Shown here: one piece after another, positions 36,362 to 45,848 of the stretch
How the letters are laid out: the number at the start of each line of letters is the position of its first letter
How positions within the stretch are numbered: the stretch's first letter is position 1
DNA from: Candidatus Peribacteraceae bacterium
GTDB taxonomy: Bacteria; Patescibacteriota; Gracilibacteria; Peribacterales; Peribacteraceae
Direction: 5' to 3'
DNA: 64,000 nt
Assembly: GCA_018061945.1 (NCBI GenBank)
Contig: JAGOTD010000002.1
Span: 124,001-188,000, forward strand
Program-made: the position numbers and the translations under genes
The notes under the pieces: model-generated
The model's input: the letters and a program-made list of their open reading frames with translations, nothing else
Databases searched by the model: none
Told to the model about the DNA's origin: nothing

Positions 36362-37825
36362 ATGTCGCATCCCTTCGATAGATATTCGGCTTTTACTGAT
36401 GTTCCAGCGCTTAAGCTGTGGAGCAGTAAATCATTGCGCAAAAGTTTGCGTGTAAATTTACTGAAAAACACAGTGGAAGGCGTACGCAGCTGGGGCGAGA
36501 AAAAGGGCTGGCAGATGACACCGGTTCCGTGGTGTGCCGAAGGGTTGTACATCGATCGTGCCGATCGCGGCGAAGCACTTGGCAAGGATTTATTGCATAT
36601 TCTCGGTCATGTGTATATTCAGGAGGCAGCCAGTATGTTGCCGGTTGCATTGCTGAACCCTCAGCCTGACGAAGCTATTTTAGATATGAGTGCAGCACCT
36701 GGGAGTAAAACTACGCAGATTGCGTCTGCAATGCAGGGCAGGGGAGTGATTGTTGCCAACGACGTCCAGGAAAAGCGCATTTGGGCCCTCAGCTCCAATT
36801 TGCAAAGATCGAGTGTCGTGAATGTCATGATCACGCGTCACGTTGGTCAGTGGTTTGCCAAGAATATGACCGGTCGGTTCGATCGCGTTCTGTGCGACGC
36901 CCCGTGTACAGCGCAGGGCACTGTGCGCAAAGACTCCGATGCGCTCAGTTATTGCTCTGCCGATAACACGGAGAAAATGTGCAAGATTCAAAAAGAGCTC
37001 CTCGAATCCGCCATTCACGCCACCAAAATCGGTGGAACAATTGTCTATTCCACCTGCACACTTACGCCCGAAGAAAACGAAGGAGTGGTTTTGGAGATGC
37101 TCAGGCGCTTTCCGGATCAGATTGAGGTGGTGGATCCGAGGGAAGAAGGGTTGGGGCTGGGGTTTGGGTTAGGGGAAGATGGTTTTGATGTATCTAAAGC
37201 GATTGAAGATTCTTACAAAGTGCAAAAATCCCTAAGTCCTAATTCCCAAGTCCTCATCCCTTGCCTAAGGCTCTGGCCCCAAACCTACGACACCGAAGGA
37301 TTTTTCTCTGTGCTCATTCGCAAAATAGCTGCAACCAAAGATCGAGTCACACTGCCAATGCCGCAAACATTTCAGAAAACAATTTTGCCAGGATCTCGCC
37401 AAAAGGCATTCAGAAACTCAGTGGAAGATTGGTACGGCTCATCGTTCGTGCGGGAAGATGAATTATTGTTCCAGAACAAAGAAAGCATGCTCATTACAAC
37501 CAATGCCATTGCCGATTTTGCGATGCCATCGGGTCCGTACCTCGTTGGAATGCCGTTTGGTCGCGATGCTGGTGATAACATTGTTCGCGTGTCGCAGGAA
37601 ATTCTTACCTTGCGCGGACGCGAAGCGACGAAACAAATCGTGAATCTGGATCACGATGAAATGAAGGCGATGCTGCGTGGTCAGAATATTGAACCGAAGA
37701 ATTCCACAGCCGAAAACGGTGATATTATTTTGTATTTAGATGGCATTCCACTTTGTCGTGGAGTCTTAAAGGATGGAAAGGTTTTGAATCGATTGCCCCG
37801 CGAAATTGTGCAGATGTATAATTAA
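36362..37825 (+). CDS. NOL1/NOP2/Sun-family RNA m5C methyltransferase
   Basis: 487 residues. The SAM-binding core has LDMSAAPGSKTTQ, NDVQEKR and VLCDAPCTAQG (motif IV with its Cys), then YSTCTLTPEENE (motif VI with the catalytic Cys). The C-terminal 110 residues (VGMPFGRDAGDN through LCRGVLKDGK) resemble the PUA-like tail of RsmF-type enzymes. It likely makes 5-methylcytosine in 16S rRNA or tRNA; which base cannot be told from sequence. Confidence 0.9.
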   Translation: MSHPFDRYSAFTDVPALKLWSSKSLRKSLRVNLLKNTVEGVRSWGEKKGWQMTPVPWCAEGLYIDRADRGEALGKDLLHILGHVYIQEAASMLPVALLNPQPDEAILDMSAAPGSKTTQIASAMQGRGVIVANDVQEKRIWALSSNLQRSSVVNVMITRHVGQWFAKNMTGRFDRVLCDAPCTAQGTVRKDSDALSYCSADNTEKMCKIQKELLESAIHATKIGGTIVYSTCTLTPEENEGVVLEMLRRFPDQIEVVDPREEGLGLGFGLGEDGFDVSKAIEDSYKVQKSLSPNSQVLIPCLRLWPQTYDTEGFFSVLIRKIAATKDRVTLPMPQTFQKTILPGSRQKAFRNSVEDWYGSSFVREDELLFQNKESMLITTNAIADFAMPSGPYLVGMPFGRDAGDNIVRVSQEILTLRGREATKQIVNLDHDEMKAMLRGQNIEPKNSTAENGDIILYLDGIPLCRGVLKDGKVLNRLPREIVQMYN

Positions 37826-37860
37826 AAAACTTTCATAAATGTCTTGTATTTGCTAAATTG

Positions 37861-38133
37861 ATGTGTAAATGTTCTTATATGTTACATTCCAGCCAAATAA
37901 GTGAAGAATCAGGGCCTTCTGTTTTACGAGTAGATCAGGACGTAAAAGATGTACAGGCAACGGTTGTGGGCGAAGTTCATGGATTTGTCGATATCAGTAT
38001 AGGCAACGGATTGTATCTACTTATTCCTCGACTAGAGCTTCCTATTCAAGCAATTACAGGACAAACGTTTAATTGCGTGATTAAGGTTTTGAATGGTGAT
38101 TATACGATCGAATTAATAAAGGAAGTGGAGTAA
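37861..38133 (+). CDS. Small beta-rich protein, unknown
   Basis: 90 residues, A+T-rich, predicted mostly beta (VGEVHGFVDISIGNGLYLLIPRLELPIQAITGQTFNCVIKVLNGDYTIEL in the second half, given here only as the predicted beta region 37960-38130). Start ATG 37861 or ATG 37879. No family was recognised. It ends 25 bases before dnaG. Confidence 0.55.
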   Translation: MCKCSYMLHSSQISEESGPSVLRVDQDVKDVQATVVGEVHGFVDISIGNGLYLLIPRLELPIQAITGQTFNCVIKVLNGDYTIELIKEVE

Positions 38134-38140
38134 GAGTTTG

Positions 38141-38149
38141 TGCTATACT
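38141..38149 (+). promoter_or_regulatory. Extended -10 of dnaG
   Basis: TGC-TATACT ends 9 bases before ATG 38159. Confidence 0.65.
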
Positions 38150-38158
38150 CACCCTCCC

Positions 38159-39934
38159 ATGGATATTCGCGACGAAATCAAAATTCGGCTCCCCATCGAC
38201 CAGCTGGTAGCGCAGTACTGTCAGCTGCAGAAAAAAGGCCGCAATTTTGTGTGCGTTTGCCCGTTTCATAACGACACGAAGCCAAGTTTTGTCGTCTCGC
38301 CAGATAAAGGAATCGGCTACTGTTTCGCCTGCAATACCGGCGGAGATATTTTCAGTTTTTTTCAGAAAATAGAGAACGTCGATTTTCCAACTGCCCTCAA
38401 GCAACTTGCCGAAAAAGTGGGCGTGCAGTTGCCGGCAAAAACAGCGTACGTTCCAGCCGAAGCACCGGATGTAAAAGAGCGACTACGCGCGTGTCTCGAT
38501 GCGGCATGTGCTTTTTTTCAGCAATCACTCAAAGCATCGGCTACTTCCATGAAGTATTTAACCGATCGTGGAGTTACAGAATCCGATATTGCTACTTTTC
38601 GCATTGGCTACGCCCCGGATTCATTCTCTGCAACGTACGATCATTTGCTCAAAGCCGGTTTTAGTCGTAGCGAAATTGTCACGGCTGGACTCGGTGTCCA
38701 AAAAGAACTTTCCGAAGAGCGCATTTACGATCGCTTCCGCGAGCGCATCATGTTCCCCATCATGAACGTCTACGGTCAAATAATCGGCTTTGGTGGCCGC
38801 ACACTCAAGGCAAATGATGACGCCAAGTATTTAAACTCGCCCGAAAGTCCGCTGTATCATAAATCCTCCGTTTTATTCGGATTGTTTCAAGCTAAGGAAG
38901 AAATGCGCAAACACCGAAAGGTCGTTCTCGTCGAAGGCTACTTCGATGTTGTCGCTGCACACCGCGCGGGCATTGTAAATGCTGTTGCCGTGTGTGGAAC
39001 GGCATTAACTGACGATCACGTCAAACTCCTCAAGCGCTATAGCGATACCGTTGTGTTGTGTTTAGATCAAGACCGCGCTGGCAAAGCCGCCGCCGAAAAA
39101 GCGTTTCAGCTTCTTAGTCGTCAGCAAGTAGCTGTACAAGCCGTGGCAATTCCTGCCAAAGATCCGGACGAAATGATTCTCAAAGACGCAGCCGGTTTTC
39201 AGAAAGCTGTATCCGAGTGCAATGATCCATATCTCGATGGCCTTCTCGCGCAGTTGGCGCTCGATAAAACCGTCTTCGAGCCGTCTGGCCGCCACATTAT
39301 CGCCGACACACTATTCCCGCTTTTCAATTCACTTGGCAGTTCCATCGAACTGCGAGCCTACATGGAAAAAGCCTCGCGATTATTCCGTATTATCGAAAGC
39401 GAGCTGAGCGCCGATTTCTATCGCTGGCGCAATGCGTCGCATACCGCACCCAAAAACGCTCCAGCCCCGCTCGAACAATCGCCATTTTCGCGTTATGAAC
39501 TCTGCATCGGCATCGCATTGAATTATCCGATGCACGGAGCATTACTCACCGAACTGATTCCAGACGAACGGCCCGAGTGGGAAGCAGTGCGTAATTTCGT
39601 ATCGGCCTACATAGAACCAAAGGGAAACGCCCAGAAAATCATTGCGACGATCGATGCATCCACAGAAATGAAACATCAAATGCAAGTATTGGCTTTGTAC
39701 TGCGAAGAAAACTTTGGTCATTGGTCAGAAGATCTAGCAAAAAAAGAACTGAAGAAAATGTGCACCGGCGCCAATAAAGATGCGATTTTGAAGAAGCAAT
39801 CGGACATCATCATCCGCATGAAATCGGCTCGAAGTAGCGGTAAATTGGAGGATGAAGCGGGGTTGCTATCGGAGTATCAATCAGTACTGCAACTCGCAAA
39901 GAAAATGTCGAGTGCGGATGTGATGGTCGAGTAG
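38159..39934 (+). CDS. dnaG: DNA primase DnaG
   Basis: 591 residues. CHC2 zinc finger with C34, H37, C55 and C58. The N-terminal catalytic domain has YLTDRGV, IGYAPDSF and GFGGRTL. The TOPRIM domain has VLVEGYFDVVAA and CLDQDRAGKAA. The C-terminal helicase-binding region is present but diverged. It makes RNA primers at the replication fork. rpoD follows 281 bases later, like the dnaG-rpoD part of the macromolecular synthesis operon; rpsU is not here. The start is ATG 38159, placed 9 bases after TATACT. Confidence 0.97.
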   Translation: MDIRDEIKIRLPIDQLVAQYCQLQKKGRNFVCVCPFHNDTKPSFVVSPDKGIGYCFACNTGGDIFSFFQKIENVDFPTALKQLAEKVGVQLPAKTAYVPAEAPDVKERLRACLDAACAFFQQSLKASATSMKYLTDRGVTESDIATFRIGYAPDSFSATYDHLLKAGFSRSEIVTAGLGVQKELSEERIYDRFRERIMFPIMNVYGQIIGFGGRTLKANDDAKYLNSPESPLYHKSSVLFGLFQAKEEMRKHRKVVLVEGYFDVVAAHRAGIVNAVAVCGTALTDDHVKLLKRYSDTVVLCLDQDRAGKAAAEKAFQLLSRQQVAVQAVAIPAKDPDEMILKDAAGFQKAVSECNDPYLDGLLAQLALDKTVFEPSGRHIIADTLFPLFNSLGSSIELRAYMEKASRLFRIIESELSADFYRWRNASHTAPKNAPAPLEQSPFSRYELCIGIALNYPMHGALLTELIPDERPEWEAVRNFVSAYIEPKGNAQKIIATIDASTEMKHQMQVLALYCEENFGHWSEDLAKKELKKMCTGANKDAILKKQSDIIIRMKSARSSGKLEDEAGLLSEYQSVLQLAKKMSSADVMVE

Positions 39935-39945
39935 TCAGAAAATAG

Positions 39946-39975
39946 TGTCATGGTGAGCGGAGTCGAACCATGACA
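39946..39975. repeat. Palindrome with GAGCGGAGTCGA loop
   Basis: Perfect 9-base stem TGTCATGGT / ACCATGACA around the loop GAGCGGAGTCGA, downstream of dnaG. Confidence 0.7.
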
Positions 39976-39983
39976 GAGTGTTT

Positions 39984-40005
39984 ACTCTTCGACTGCGCTC
40001 AGAGT
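39984..40005. repeat. Palindrome with TCGACTGCGCTC loop
   Basis: Stem ACTCT / AGAGT. The loop is the reverse complement form of its neighbour at 39946, with one base changed, so the two copies face each other. Confidence 0.65.
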
Positions 40006-40106
40006 GATACGCTTTAGTTATTGTTCAGGGTCTTACTTCGATAGAAATCATCTCAATTCCCGTCTACTACTCTAGTACAAGCCATTTTGAGCGTCACAAA
40101 ATCATC

Positions 40107-40115
40107 TGCTATACT
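40107..40115 (+). promoter_or_regulatory. Extended -10 upstream of rpoD
   Basis: TGC-TATACT, giving a leader of about 95 bases. A second TATATT box (40199-40204) lies 11 bases before ATG 40216. Confidence 0.55.
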
Positions 40116-40215
40116 TCAAAGTCGATTAAACGCGCCAGAAGTTGTAACCTTTGGCGTTTAAGCGTCGTTCTGTCCTTGTATTTGCGCCAAATCCTCTCTA
40201 TATTCTCTCTACCTT

Positions 40216-41628
40216 ATGGCATCTCATCCACGAAGTTTCATTCATCAACCGACAGACGACGATCTCAAGGCTTTTCCTGACGAGATAAAACATCTCGTCA
40301 AAAAGGGTCGCGAACAGCGTTATGTCACGCATCAGGAATTGCTCAAAGCGATTCCGAATGCCGAAGAAAATATCGATCTCCTCGACGAGGTCTATACGCT
40401 TTTCGTCGATTTGGGTATCGATGTTATCGACGTAAAAGACACGCTCATCTGGCAGCGCAAAGTAAATGAGAATCAGACGACACAAGAACAAGATAGCGAA
40501 TCTTCCAGCGGCGCCATTACGGCATCCGATAGCGATGATGAATCGCTCGAAGTAGTTGCCACCGCCGGTATCGGCATCAAGGAAAAAATCTCTGCTGCCG
40601 ACAAAGACAAGAAAAAGAAAAAAGAGCGCGAAGTTGATTTGCTGGAAATAAGTAACGACTCGGTGCGAATGTATTTGTCCGAAATCGGTCGCGTGCCACT
40701 TATCGATGCACGCAAAGAAGTGGAGCTCGCTCGCCGTATTCGCAAAGGCGACGCCTCTGCCAAGCAGCAGCTAGCCGAAGCCAACCTGCGCTTGGTCGTG
40801 AGTATTGCCAAAAAATACATCGGTCGTGGACTCTCGTTCCTCGATCTCATTCAGGAAGGAAACATCGGTTTGTTCCGCGCAGTCGAAAAGTTCGATCCAG
40901 AGCGTGGTTTCAAATTCTCGACCTACGCCACGTGGTGGATTCGCCAAGCAATTACACGCGCGATTGCCGACCAGGCTCGTACCATTCGTATTCCGGTTCA
41001 CATGGTTGAAACGATCAATAAACTCACGCACACGCAGCGTCGTTTGGTGCAGGAACTCGGTCGCGAACCGACGGTCGAAGAACTCGCCGTCGAAATGGAA
41101 ATGGATATCAAGAAAGTGCGTCACATTCAGAAAATCAGCCAGGATATTATCTCGCTGGAAGCCCCAGTCGGTTCCGAAGAAGACAGCAAGCTCGGCGACT
41201 TTATCGAGGATGAAGAGGCCGTAAACCCATTCGATGCCACCAACCGCCAGCTGCGCAAAGAGAACGTGCACGCGATGCTCGAGTATCTCACACCACGCGA
41301 ACGCAAGATCGTCGAAATGCGCTTTGGTCTCAAAGATGGTATCGGACACACACTCGAAGAAGTGGGCAAGGAATTCAACGTCACACGCGAACGTATTCGT
41401 CAGATCGAAGCCAAAGTCTTGCAGAAGCTGCGCGATCATCCACGTTCGGCCTGTATCCGCGAACATGGCACCGGTAAGCCACAAAACTTTACTCTCCCAT
41501 CGTTCGTATCGGGTAACCTCTGTCCAGAATGTCGCAAAGGCACGCTCGTCGAAATCCACCAGGGAGGCAAAACGTTCCACAAGTGTGATCGTTGTGCCTA
41601 CATGATGGAGGATATGAGGACGAGGTAA
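40216..41628 (+). CDS. rpoD: Principal sigma factor with C-terminal zinc ribbon
   Basis: 470 residues. Region 1.1-like N-terminus (1-90), acidic then Lys-rich linker (95-140), region 1.2 ([15 protein letters not shown] type, from 147), region 2 with [24 protein letters not shown] and the promoter-melting [11 protein letters not shown], region 3, and region 4 ending in [22 protein letters not shown] normal RpoD stops about here. This one continues for about 55 residues and adds CPEC (436-439) and CDRC (457-460), a four-Cys zinc ribbon in the same frame. It directs RNA polymerase to the TATAAT/TATACT promoters seen in this window. The ribbon's role is unknown. Confidence 0.95.
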   Translation: MASHPRSFIHQPTDDDLKAFPDEIKHLVKKGREQRYVTHQELLKAIPNAEENIDLLDEVYTLFVDLGIDVIDVKDTLIWQRKVNENQTTQEQDSESSSGAITASDSDDESLEVVATAGIGIKEKISAADKDKKKKKEREVDLLEISNDSVRMYLSEIGRVPLIDARKEVELARRIRKGDASAKQQLAEANLRLVVSIAKKYIGRGLSFLDLIQEGNIGLFRAVEKFDPERGFKFSTYATWWIRQAITRAIADQARTIRIPVHMVETINKLTHTQRRLVQELGREPTVEELAVEMEMDIKKVRHIQKISQDIISLEAPVGSEEDSKLGDFIEDEEAVNPFDATNRQLRKENVHAMLEYLTPRERKIVEMRFGLKDGIGHTLEEVGKEFNVTRERIRQIEAKVLQKLRDHPRSACIREHGTGKPQNFTLPSFVSGNLCPECRKGTLVEIHQGGKTFHKCDRCAYMMEDMRTR

Positions 41629-41643
41629 GAACCTTGATATTTG

Positions 41644-41777
41644 AGGACTCAAAGGAAACAAAAGACTCAGAGGACTCAGAAGATCGAGATACATATTCGA
41701 CAAAGCCAGGAAACAGAGATTATAAAAAATCCTCTGTTTCCTTTGAGCCCTCTGAGTCTTCTGAGTCCTTTTTAAGG
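41644..41777. repeat. Inverted repeat of GACTCAGAGGACTCAGAAG words
   Basis: The left half (41644-41681) repeats GGACTCAAAGG and GACTCAGAG words. The right half (41739-41768) holds their complements in a different order. A perfect 11-base hairpin AGGAAACAGAG / CTCTGTTTCCT (41708-41742) sits in the centre. It separates rpoD from the helicase gene. Confidence 0.6.
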
Positions 41778-41782
41778 CCCTC

Positions 41783-41791
41783 TGCTATACT
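41783..41791 (+). promoter_or_regulatory. Extended -10, leaderless start of helicase
   Basis: TGC-TATACT ends 6 bases before ATG 41798. Confidence 0.65.
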
Positions 41792-41797
41792 CCATTC

Positions 41798-44761
41798 ATG
41801 TCCACTTTCGACACACAATTCGCCCGCTTAAACCCAGCACAAAAGAAGGCGGTTGAGACAATCGAAGGGCCGGTTATGGTAGTGGCAGGTCCGGGTACCG
41901 GAAAAACACAGGTGGTTTCGATGCGTGTTGCCAATATCCTCAAGCGCACACAGATGAAGCCGTACAATATTCTGTGTCTCACTTTTTCGGTGAGCGGTGC
42001 GACGGCTATGCGCGAACGTTTACGAAGTTTGATCGGGCCGGATGCGTACGGCGTGAATGTGTCAACAATCCATGGTTTTTGTAACACAGTCCTGCAATCG
42101 CACCCGGAAGTTTTCGACGACTTTGCGCAGATCAATCATGTGACACAAGTCCAGCAGTATCAGCTGATGAATCAACTCATCGACAAACTACCCGTGTCGG
42201 CGGCTATTGTGAGCCCTAAAAATCGCTACGATCGAACAGGCGATATTTTATCGAGAGTAAGCCAAATAAAGCGCGAAGGTATTTCGGTGGATCAGTTGCG
42301 CAAGGTGGCAAAAGAATACAGAGAAGAAATGGAAACCAAGAGCAAGCCACATACTAAAACACATCAGCGTAATCTCCGTATGGCCAAGCAATACGAAGAA
42401 TTTGTCGAATTATGTACGGACTATCAGCAACTACTCAAAGAAAAAAACGTCTACGATTTCGATGACATGCTGCTCTTTGTCATCAAAGCGTTACAGGAAG
42501 AAGATTGGCTGCTTGCCAGTCTGCAGGAGCGGTACCAGTACATATTGGTCGATGAATATCAGGACACCAACGGCGCGCAGAACATGCTGCTTCAACTGCT
42601 CACGACTCCGCCCGAAGGCTCTGGTCTGATTCCAAATATTTTTGTGGTGGGAGATGACGATCAGGCGATTTATCGATTCCAGGGTGCGAACGTCGAAGGC
42701 ATGTTGCAATTCACCCGCCGCTTTTCCGGTATGCCGATTATCACGCTCGATACAAGTTATCGATCCACACAGCCAATTTTAGATGCAGCAGCGTTGCTGA
42801 TTGCCAATAATACTGATCGACTCGTTGGTAAAGTACCGGGTGTAGAAAAAAATATTCATTCAGGACTCATCCCCCCTGATGGCATTTCACCGGTTCTCAT
42901 GCGGCCAGTATCGGACGCCGTGGAGCCGCTTGCCATCGCCGAGAAAATAAACGACCTGCACGAACAGGGAGTCGACTACAGCGAGATCGCGATTTTCACG
43001 CGCACAAATCACGAACTCTTTCCGATTCATGAAATGCTCTCGGTTGTCGGTATTCCTGCACAAATTACCGGCAAGTTAGATCTGCTCCAACAACCGAAAG
43101 TGCGTGAGGCACTCACATTGCTTAAGGCAGTCTACAAGCCAACCGAAGATAGTTTTCTCTCAGCTGCACTCAGTATTCCCTCACTCGGTTGTCACCCAGC
43201 CGATCTGGGAGCATTGTGGGCGCAAAGCCGCGAAGAAAACTATGCACGCAAGAATGATGACAAGTCGTGGCGTCCACTCCTCGATTTTCTGGTAGAAGCC
43301 GAAAGCCGAGCCGAAGCATTGGCACTGCGAAATTCTGATGCGTTATTACGCGCGCGCGATCTCATTCTCACTCTTCATGAACGCAATAAACAGGAATTAA
43401 CATTGCCAGCACTAACCGAGAAGCTGCTACGAGAATCAGGTTTACTTCCCCTATTACAAGAAGAAGTGATGCCACTGGAATTCATTGCGCTGCAAGAATT
43501 CTTTGAGCATATCAAAACCCGCTGTCATGAAAATCTGGATTACGGACTTACTGATTTACTGCGTGATATCGACTACCGCGATCAATACGGATTACGCCTT
43601 ACATATGCCATTCCGCACATGATAGACGATGCTGTCCAACTCATGACAGCGCATGCGTCAAAAGGATTGGAATTTGAGGCTGTGTTCATCAGCAACTTTC
43701 GTGAAAAGCATTGGGATCACAAACGAGGTGGCGCCTCGCTCGCGCTTCCCGATCATCTACTCTTTTCAACAAGCGATGATGATTCATTGTCGCTCCAAGA
43801 CGAGCGCCGTCTGACATTCGTCGCTCTTACACGTGCTAAAAAGTATTTGTTTCTCAGCTGCCCGGAGCGCATTACACGCGGCGACCGCGAGCAAGATGTT
43901 TCGCCGTCGCAGTTCTTCGCCGAAGCAGGCAAACTCCCGGAACAGAAATACGACGTGCGTGATCCTGCAAGTGCGGCGACATTGCTCAGGCCAACACTTC
44001 ATATCGATATCGACGAGGCGCTGCAGACGTATCTGCGCAAAAAGCTCGAAACGTTTGAGTTGTCTGTTACCGCACTCAATAACTTTTTAGCTGATCCGCA
44101 GAAGTTCCTTTGGGAAGATCTTCTTTCTTCGCCCAAAGCCAAGCAGCCGCAATTCGCCTACGGCTCTGCCGTACATAGCGCTCTGCGTGATTGGGGAAGA
44201 TCGGTACAGAAAAACGAACCGTTGCAACTGGATCCATTCATGGATGCATTTCGCAGTGCACTGATCAAAAATGAAATACTCACTGAGCGTGATCGCAGGC
44301 TGTGGCTGCATATTGGCGATAACGCATTGCCAAAATATTACAGCGAATGGCTTACCATAGCTCCTATTATCGGAGGACTCGAAAAGAAACTCTCAGGCAG
44401 ATTGGACGATATTCGTTTAAAGGGGATTCTTGACCGCTTCGATCTGTATCACGAAACCGGCGCCAACGTGCATATTATCGATTACAAAACCGGTACACCG
44501 AAAACCGAAAAGCAGGTGAAGGAAGACTACGGGGGATCGACGTATCGTCAACTCGTGTTCTATAAATTACTCACGCAAATCTCGCCAGATTTCGGCGGCT
44601 ACGAAGCCACAGAATTCACCCTCGATTTTATCGGAGAACAAGATCACGAACCAAAACGTCTTACATTCGAAATTCCTGATGTTGAGGTACATGAACTTAA
44701 GGAATTGATTCGAAAAGTCTGGGCGAAGATTCTGGCACTGGATTTTAGTCCTCTCATTTAA
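41798..44761 (+). CDS. UvrD-family helicase fused to PD-(D/E)XK nuclease
   Basis: 987 residues. The N-terminal superfamily 1 helicase has Walker A AGPGTGKTQ (about 29-37), DEYQDTN, GDDDQAIYRFQGA, LDTSYRST, TAHASKGLEFEAVF and VALTRAKKYL. The C-terminal 250 residues form a RecB/AddB-type nuclease with GILDRFD (D879) and DYKTG (D895, K897). The fusion can unwind and cut DNA and probably processes double-strand breaks in place of RecBCD or AddAB. No partner gene is adjacent. The final bases overlap the stop of the convergent gene. Confidence 0.93.
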   Translation: MSTFDTQFARLNPAQKKAVETIEGPVMVVAGPGTGKTQVVSMRVANILKRTQMKPYNILCLTFSVSGATAMRERLRSLIGPDAYGVNVSTIHGFCNTVLQSHPEVFDDFAQINHVTQVQQYQLMNQLIDKLPVSAAIVSPKNRYDRTGDILSRVSQIKREGISVDQLRKVAKEYREEMETKSKPHTKTHQRNLRMAKQYEEFVELCTDYQQLLKEKNVYDFDDMLLFVIKALQEEDWLLASLQERYQYILVDEYQDTNGAQNMLLQLLTTPPEGSGLIPNIFVVGDDDQAIYRFQGANVEGMLQFTRRFSGMPIITLDTSYRSTQPILDAAALLIANNTDRLVGKVPGVEKNIHSGLIPPDGISPVLMRPVSDAVEPLAIAEKINDLHEQGVDYSEIAIFTRTNHELFPIHEMLSVVGIPAQITGKLDLLQQPKVREALTLLKAVYKPTEDSFLSAALSIPSLGCHPADLGALWAQSREENYARKNDDKSWRPLLDFLVEAESRAEALALRNSDALLRARDLILTLHERNKQELTLPALTEKLLRESGLLPLLQEEVMPLEFIALQEFFEHIKTRCHENLDYGLTDLLRDIDYRDQYGLRLTYAIPHMIDDAVQLMTAHASKGLEFEAVFISNFREKHWDHKRGGASLALPDHLLFSTSDDDSLSLQDERRLTFVALTRAKKYLFLSCPERITRGDREQDVSPSQFFAEAGKLPEQKYDVRDPASAATLLRPTLHIDIDEALQTYLRKKLETFELSVTALNNFLADPQKFLWEDLLSSPKAKQPQFAYGSAVHSALRDWGRSVQKNEPLQLDPFMDAFRSALIKNEILTERDRRLWLHIGDNALPKYYSEWLTIAPIIGGLEKKLSGRLDDIRLKGILDRFDLYHETGANVHIIDYKTGTPKTEKQVKEDYGGSTYRQLVFYKLLTQISPDFGGYEATEFTLDFIGEQDHEPKRLTFEIPDVEVHELKELIRKVWAKILALDFSPLI

Positions 44762-45066
44762 TCAGCAAGTGATGATTGAGCTTGAATATAAGGACTTTGC
44801 TTAGGGCCAGTTTTGCCGTTAAAAATATCTCTAAACTGCTCACGAACAGCAGCTCTAAAAAAATTTGCAGCAGAATCACTTGTCCTATTTACGTTCTCAA
44901 GATCATCCTCGACATCATAATTTTCTCGAACTCTATCCATCCATTCTCTTATGGTAAGGCCTGTTTCTTCAACAGCGTTCGCTAGCTCTAGATCCTCATA
45001 TGTCCAGCCACTAATGTGTGCTGCATCGATTCTCGTTTCAATGTCAGACAAAGTCACTTTAGCCAT
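44758..45066 (-). CDS. Small acidic protein, unknown
   Basis: 102 residues from ATG 45066 (an upstream ATG 45084 lies only 3 bases from a TATAAA box and would precede the transcript start). It has helical acidic segments (WTYEDLELANAVEETGLTI; NYDVEDDLENVN) and no TM. Its stop overlaps the stop of the helicase gene by 4 bases, tail to tail. No family was recognised; the start resembles short HTH-like helices but this is not firm. Confidence 0.55.
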   Translation of the reverse strand: MAKVTLSDIETRIDAAHISGWTYEDLELANAVEETGLTIREWMDRVRENYDVEDDLENVNRTSDSAANFFRAAVREQFRDIFNGKTGPKQSPYIQAQSSLAD

Positions 45067-45216
45067 TTTGGTAGTAGAATTCATAAATTTATAGGAAAAA
45101 TATTAGAGTTAATCTAAAGATATAAATACATGTGTCAATCAAATTGTTGTTCATAAAAACAACAGTAATAGAATGCAACACTAAAAATGGCTTACAGTAG
45201 ACAAGAAGAAGCCAAG

Positions 45217-45822
45217 CTAATTTACTGAGTTTAAATATTTTACAAACCCCTGCATTGCCCTTCCTCTATGACTTATGCGATTTTTATCGTCCACGGACAG
45301 AGCCGAGAAGACTTTGTCGAATCCGTCGGGTGTAAAGCAGCCGGATATTGGCAAGCCAGGTAAATAGTCGGCTTCGACTGTATTGGTAATAATCCCATCG
45401 CAATGACCTTCGAATATATGAGTTATATTCTGCTTATCAATATACGCAATGCATGTAATGAATCTCGCGCGCTTATTCGGCTCACGACTCATCCGATCTA
45501 AAAAAAAGTCGATCCACTCTTTATCACTCGCTTTTGATCCGGCTCCCCATCGCCGTGTTTGCACGCCTAGTTCATTCTTGAGGGCATCGACAATAATCCC
45601 AGAATCGTCAGCAAAAGTTGGAACACCAGATTTCTCGAAGAAATAGCGCGCTTTTATGAGAGCATTTTCTTCGTACGTCGATCCATGTTCATGCACATCA
45701 TGTGAGTCCAAATTGAAATCCTCAAGAGTTAGTAATTCAATTTTTGCTCCGGCCAGACATTCTTGAATCTCGATTATTTTGCCTTTGTTGGTGGAGGCGA
45801 ACAGAATTTGCATTGCGTGCAT
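45217..45822 (-). CDS. rdgB: XTP/dITP pyrophosphatase (RdgB/HAM1)
   Basis: 201 residues, the usual length. Motifs are FASTNKGKIIEI, TYEENALIKARYF, PTFADDSGIIVDAL, the GxxTRRWGAG stretch, and NRISHRGRAM at the C-terminus. It hydrolyses deaminated purine nucleotides (XTP, dITP) before they enter DNA or RNA. The start is ATG 45822, 8 bases after a TATACT box; a second ATG three codons later is the alternative. Confidence 0.93.
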   Translation of the reverse strand: MHAMQILFASTNKGKIIEIQECLAGAKIELLTLEDFNLDSHDVHEHGSTYEENALIKARYFFEKSGVPTFADDSGIIVDALKNELGVQTRRWGAGSKASDKEWIDFFLDRMSREPNKRARFITCIAYIDKQNITHIFEGHCDGIITNTVEADYLPGLPISGCFTPDGFDKVFSALSVDDKNRISHRGRAMQGFVKYLNSVN

Positions 45823-45830
45823 TTTAATTG

Positions 45831-45838
45831 AGTATACT
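45831..45838. promoter_or_regulatory. Shared palindromic -10 of two divergent genes
   Basis: AGTATACT reads TATACT on both strands. It is 8 bases from ATG 45822 (-) and 10 bases from ATG 45849 (+). Confidence 0.55.
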
Positions 45839-45848
45839 ATCACTTACT

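Noticed and set aside
37861-38133. An rpsU (S21) gene before dnaG, as in the macromolecular synthesis operon
   Set aside because: The small protein is beta-rich and acidic, unlike the short basic helical S21.
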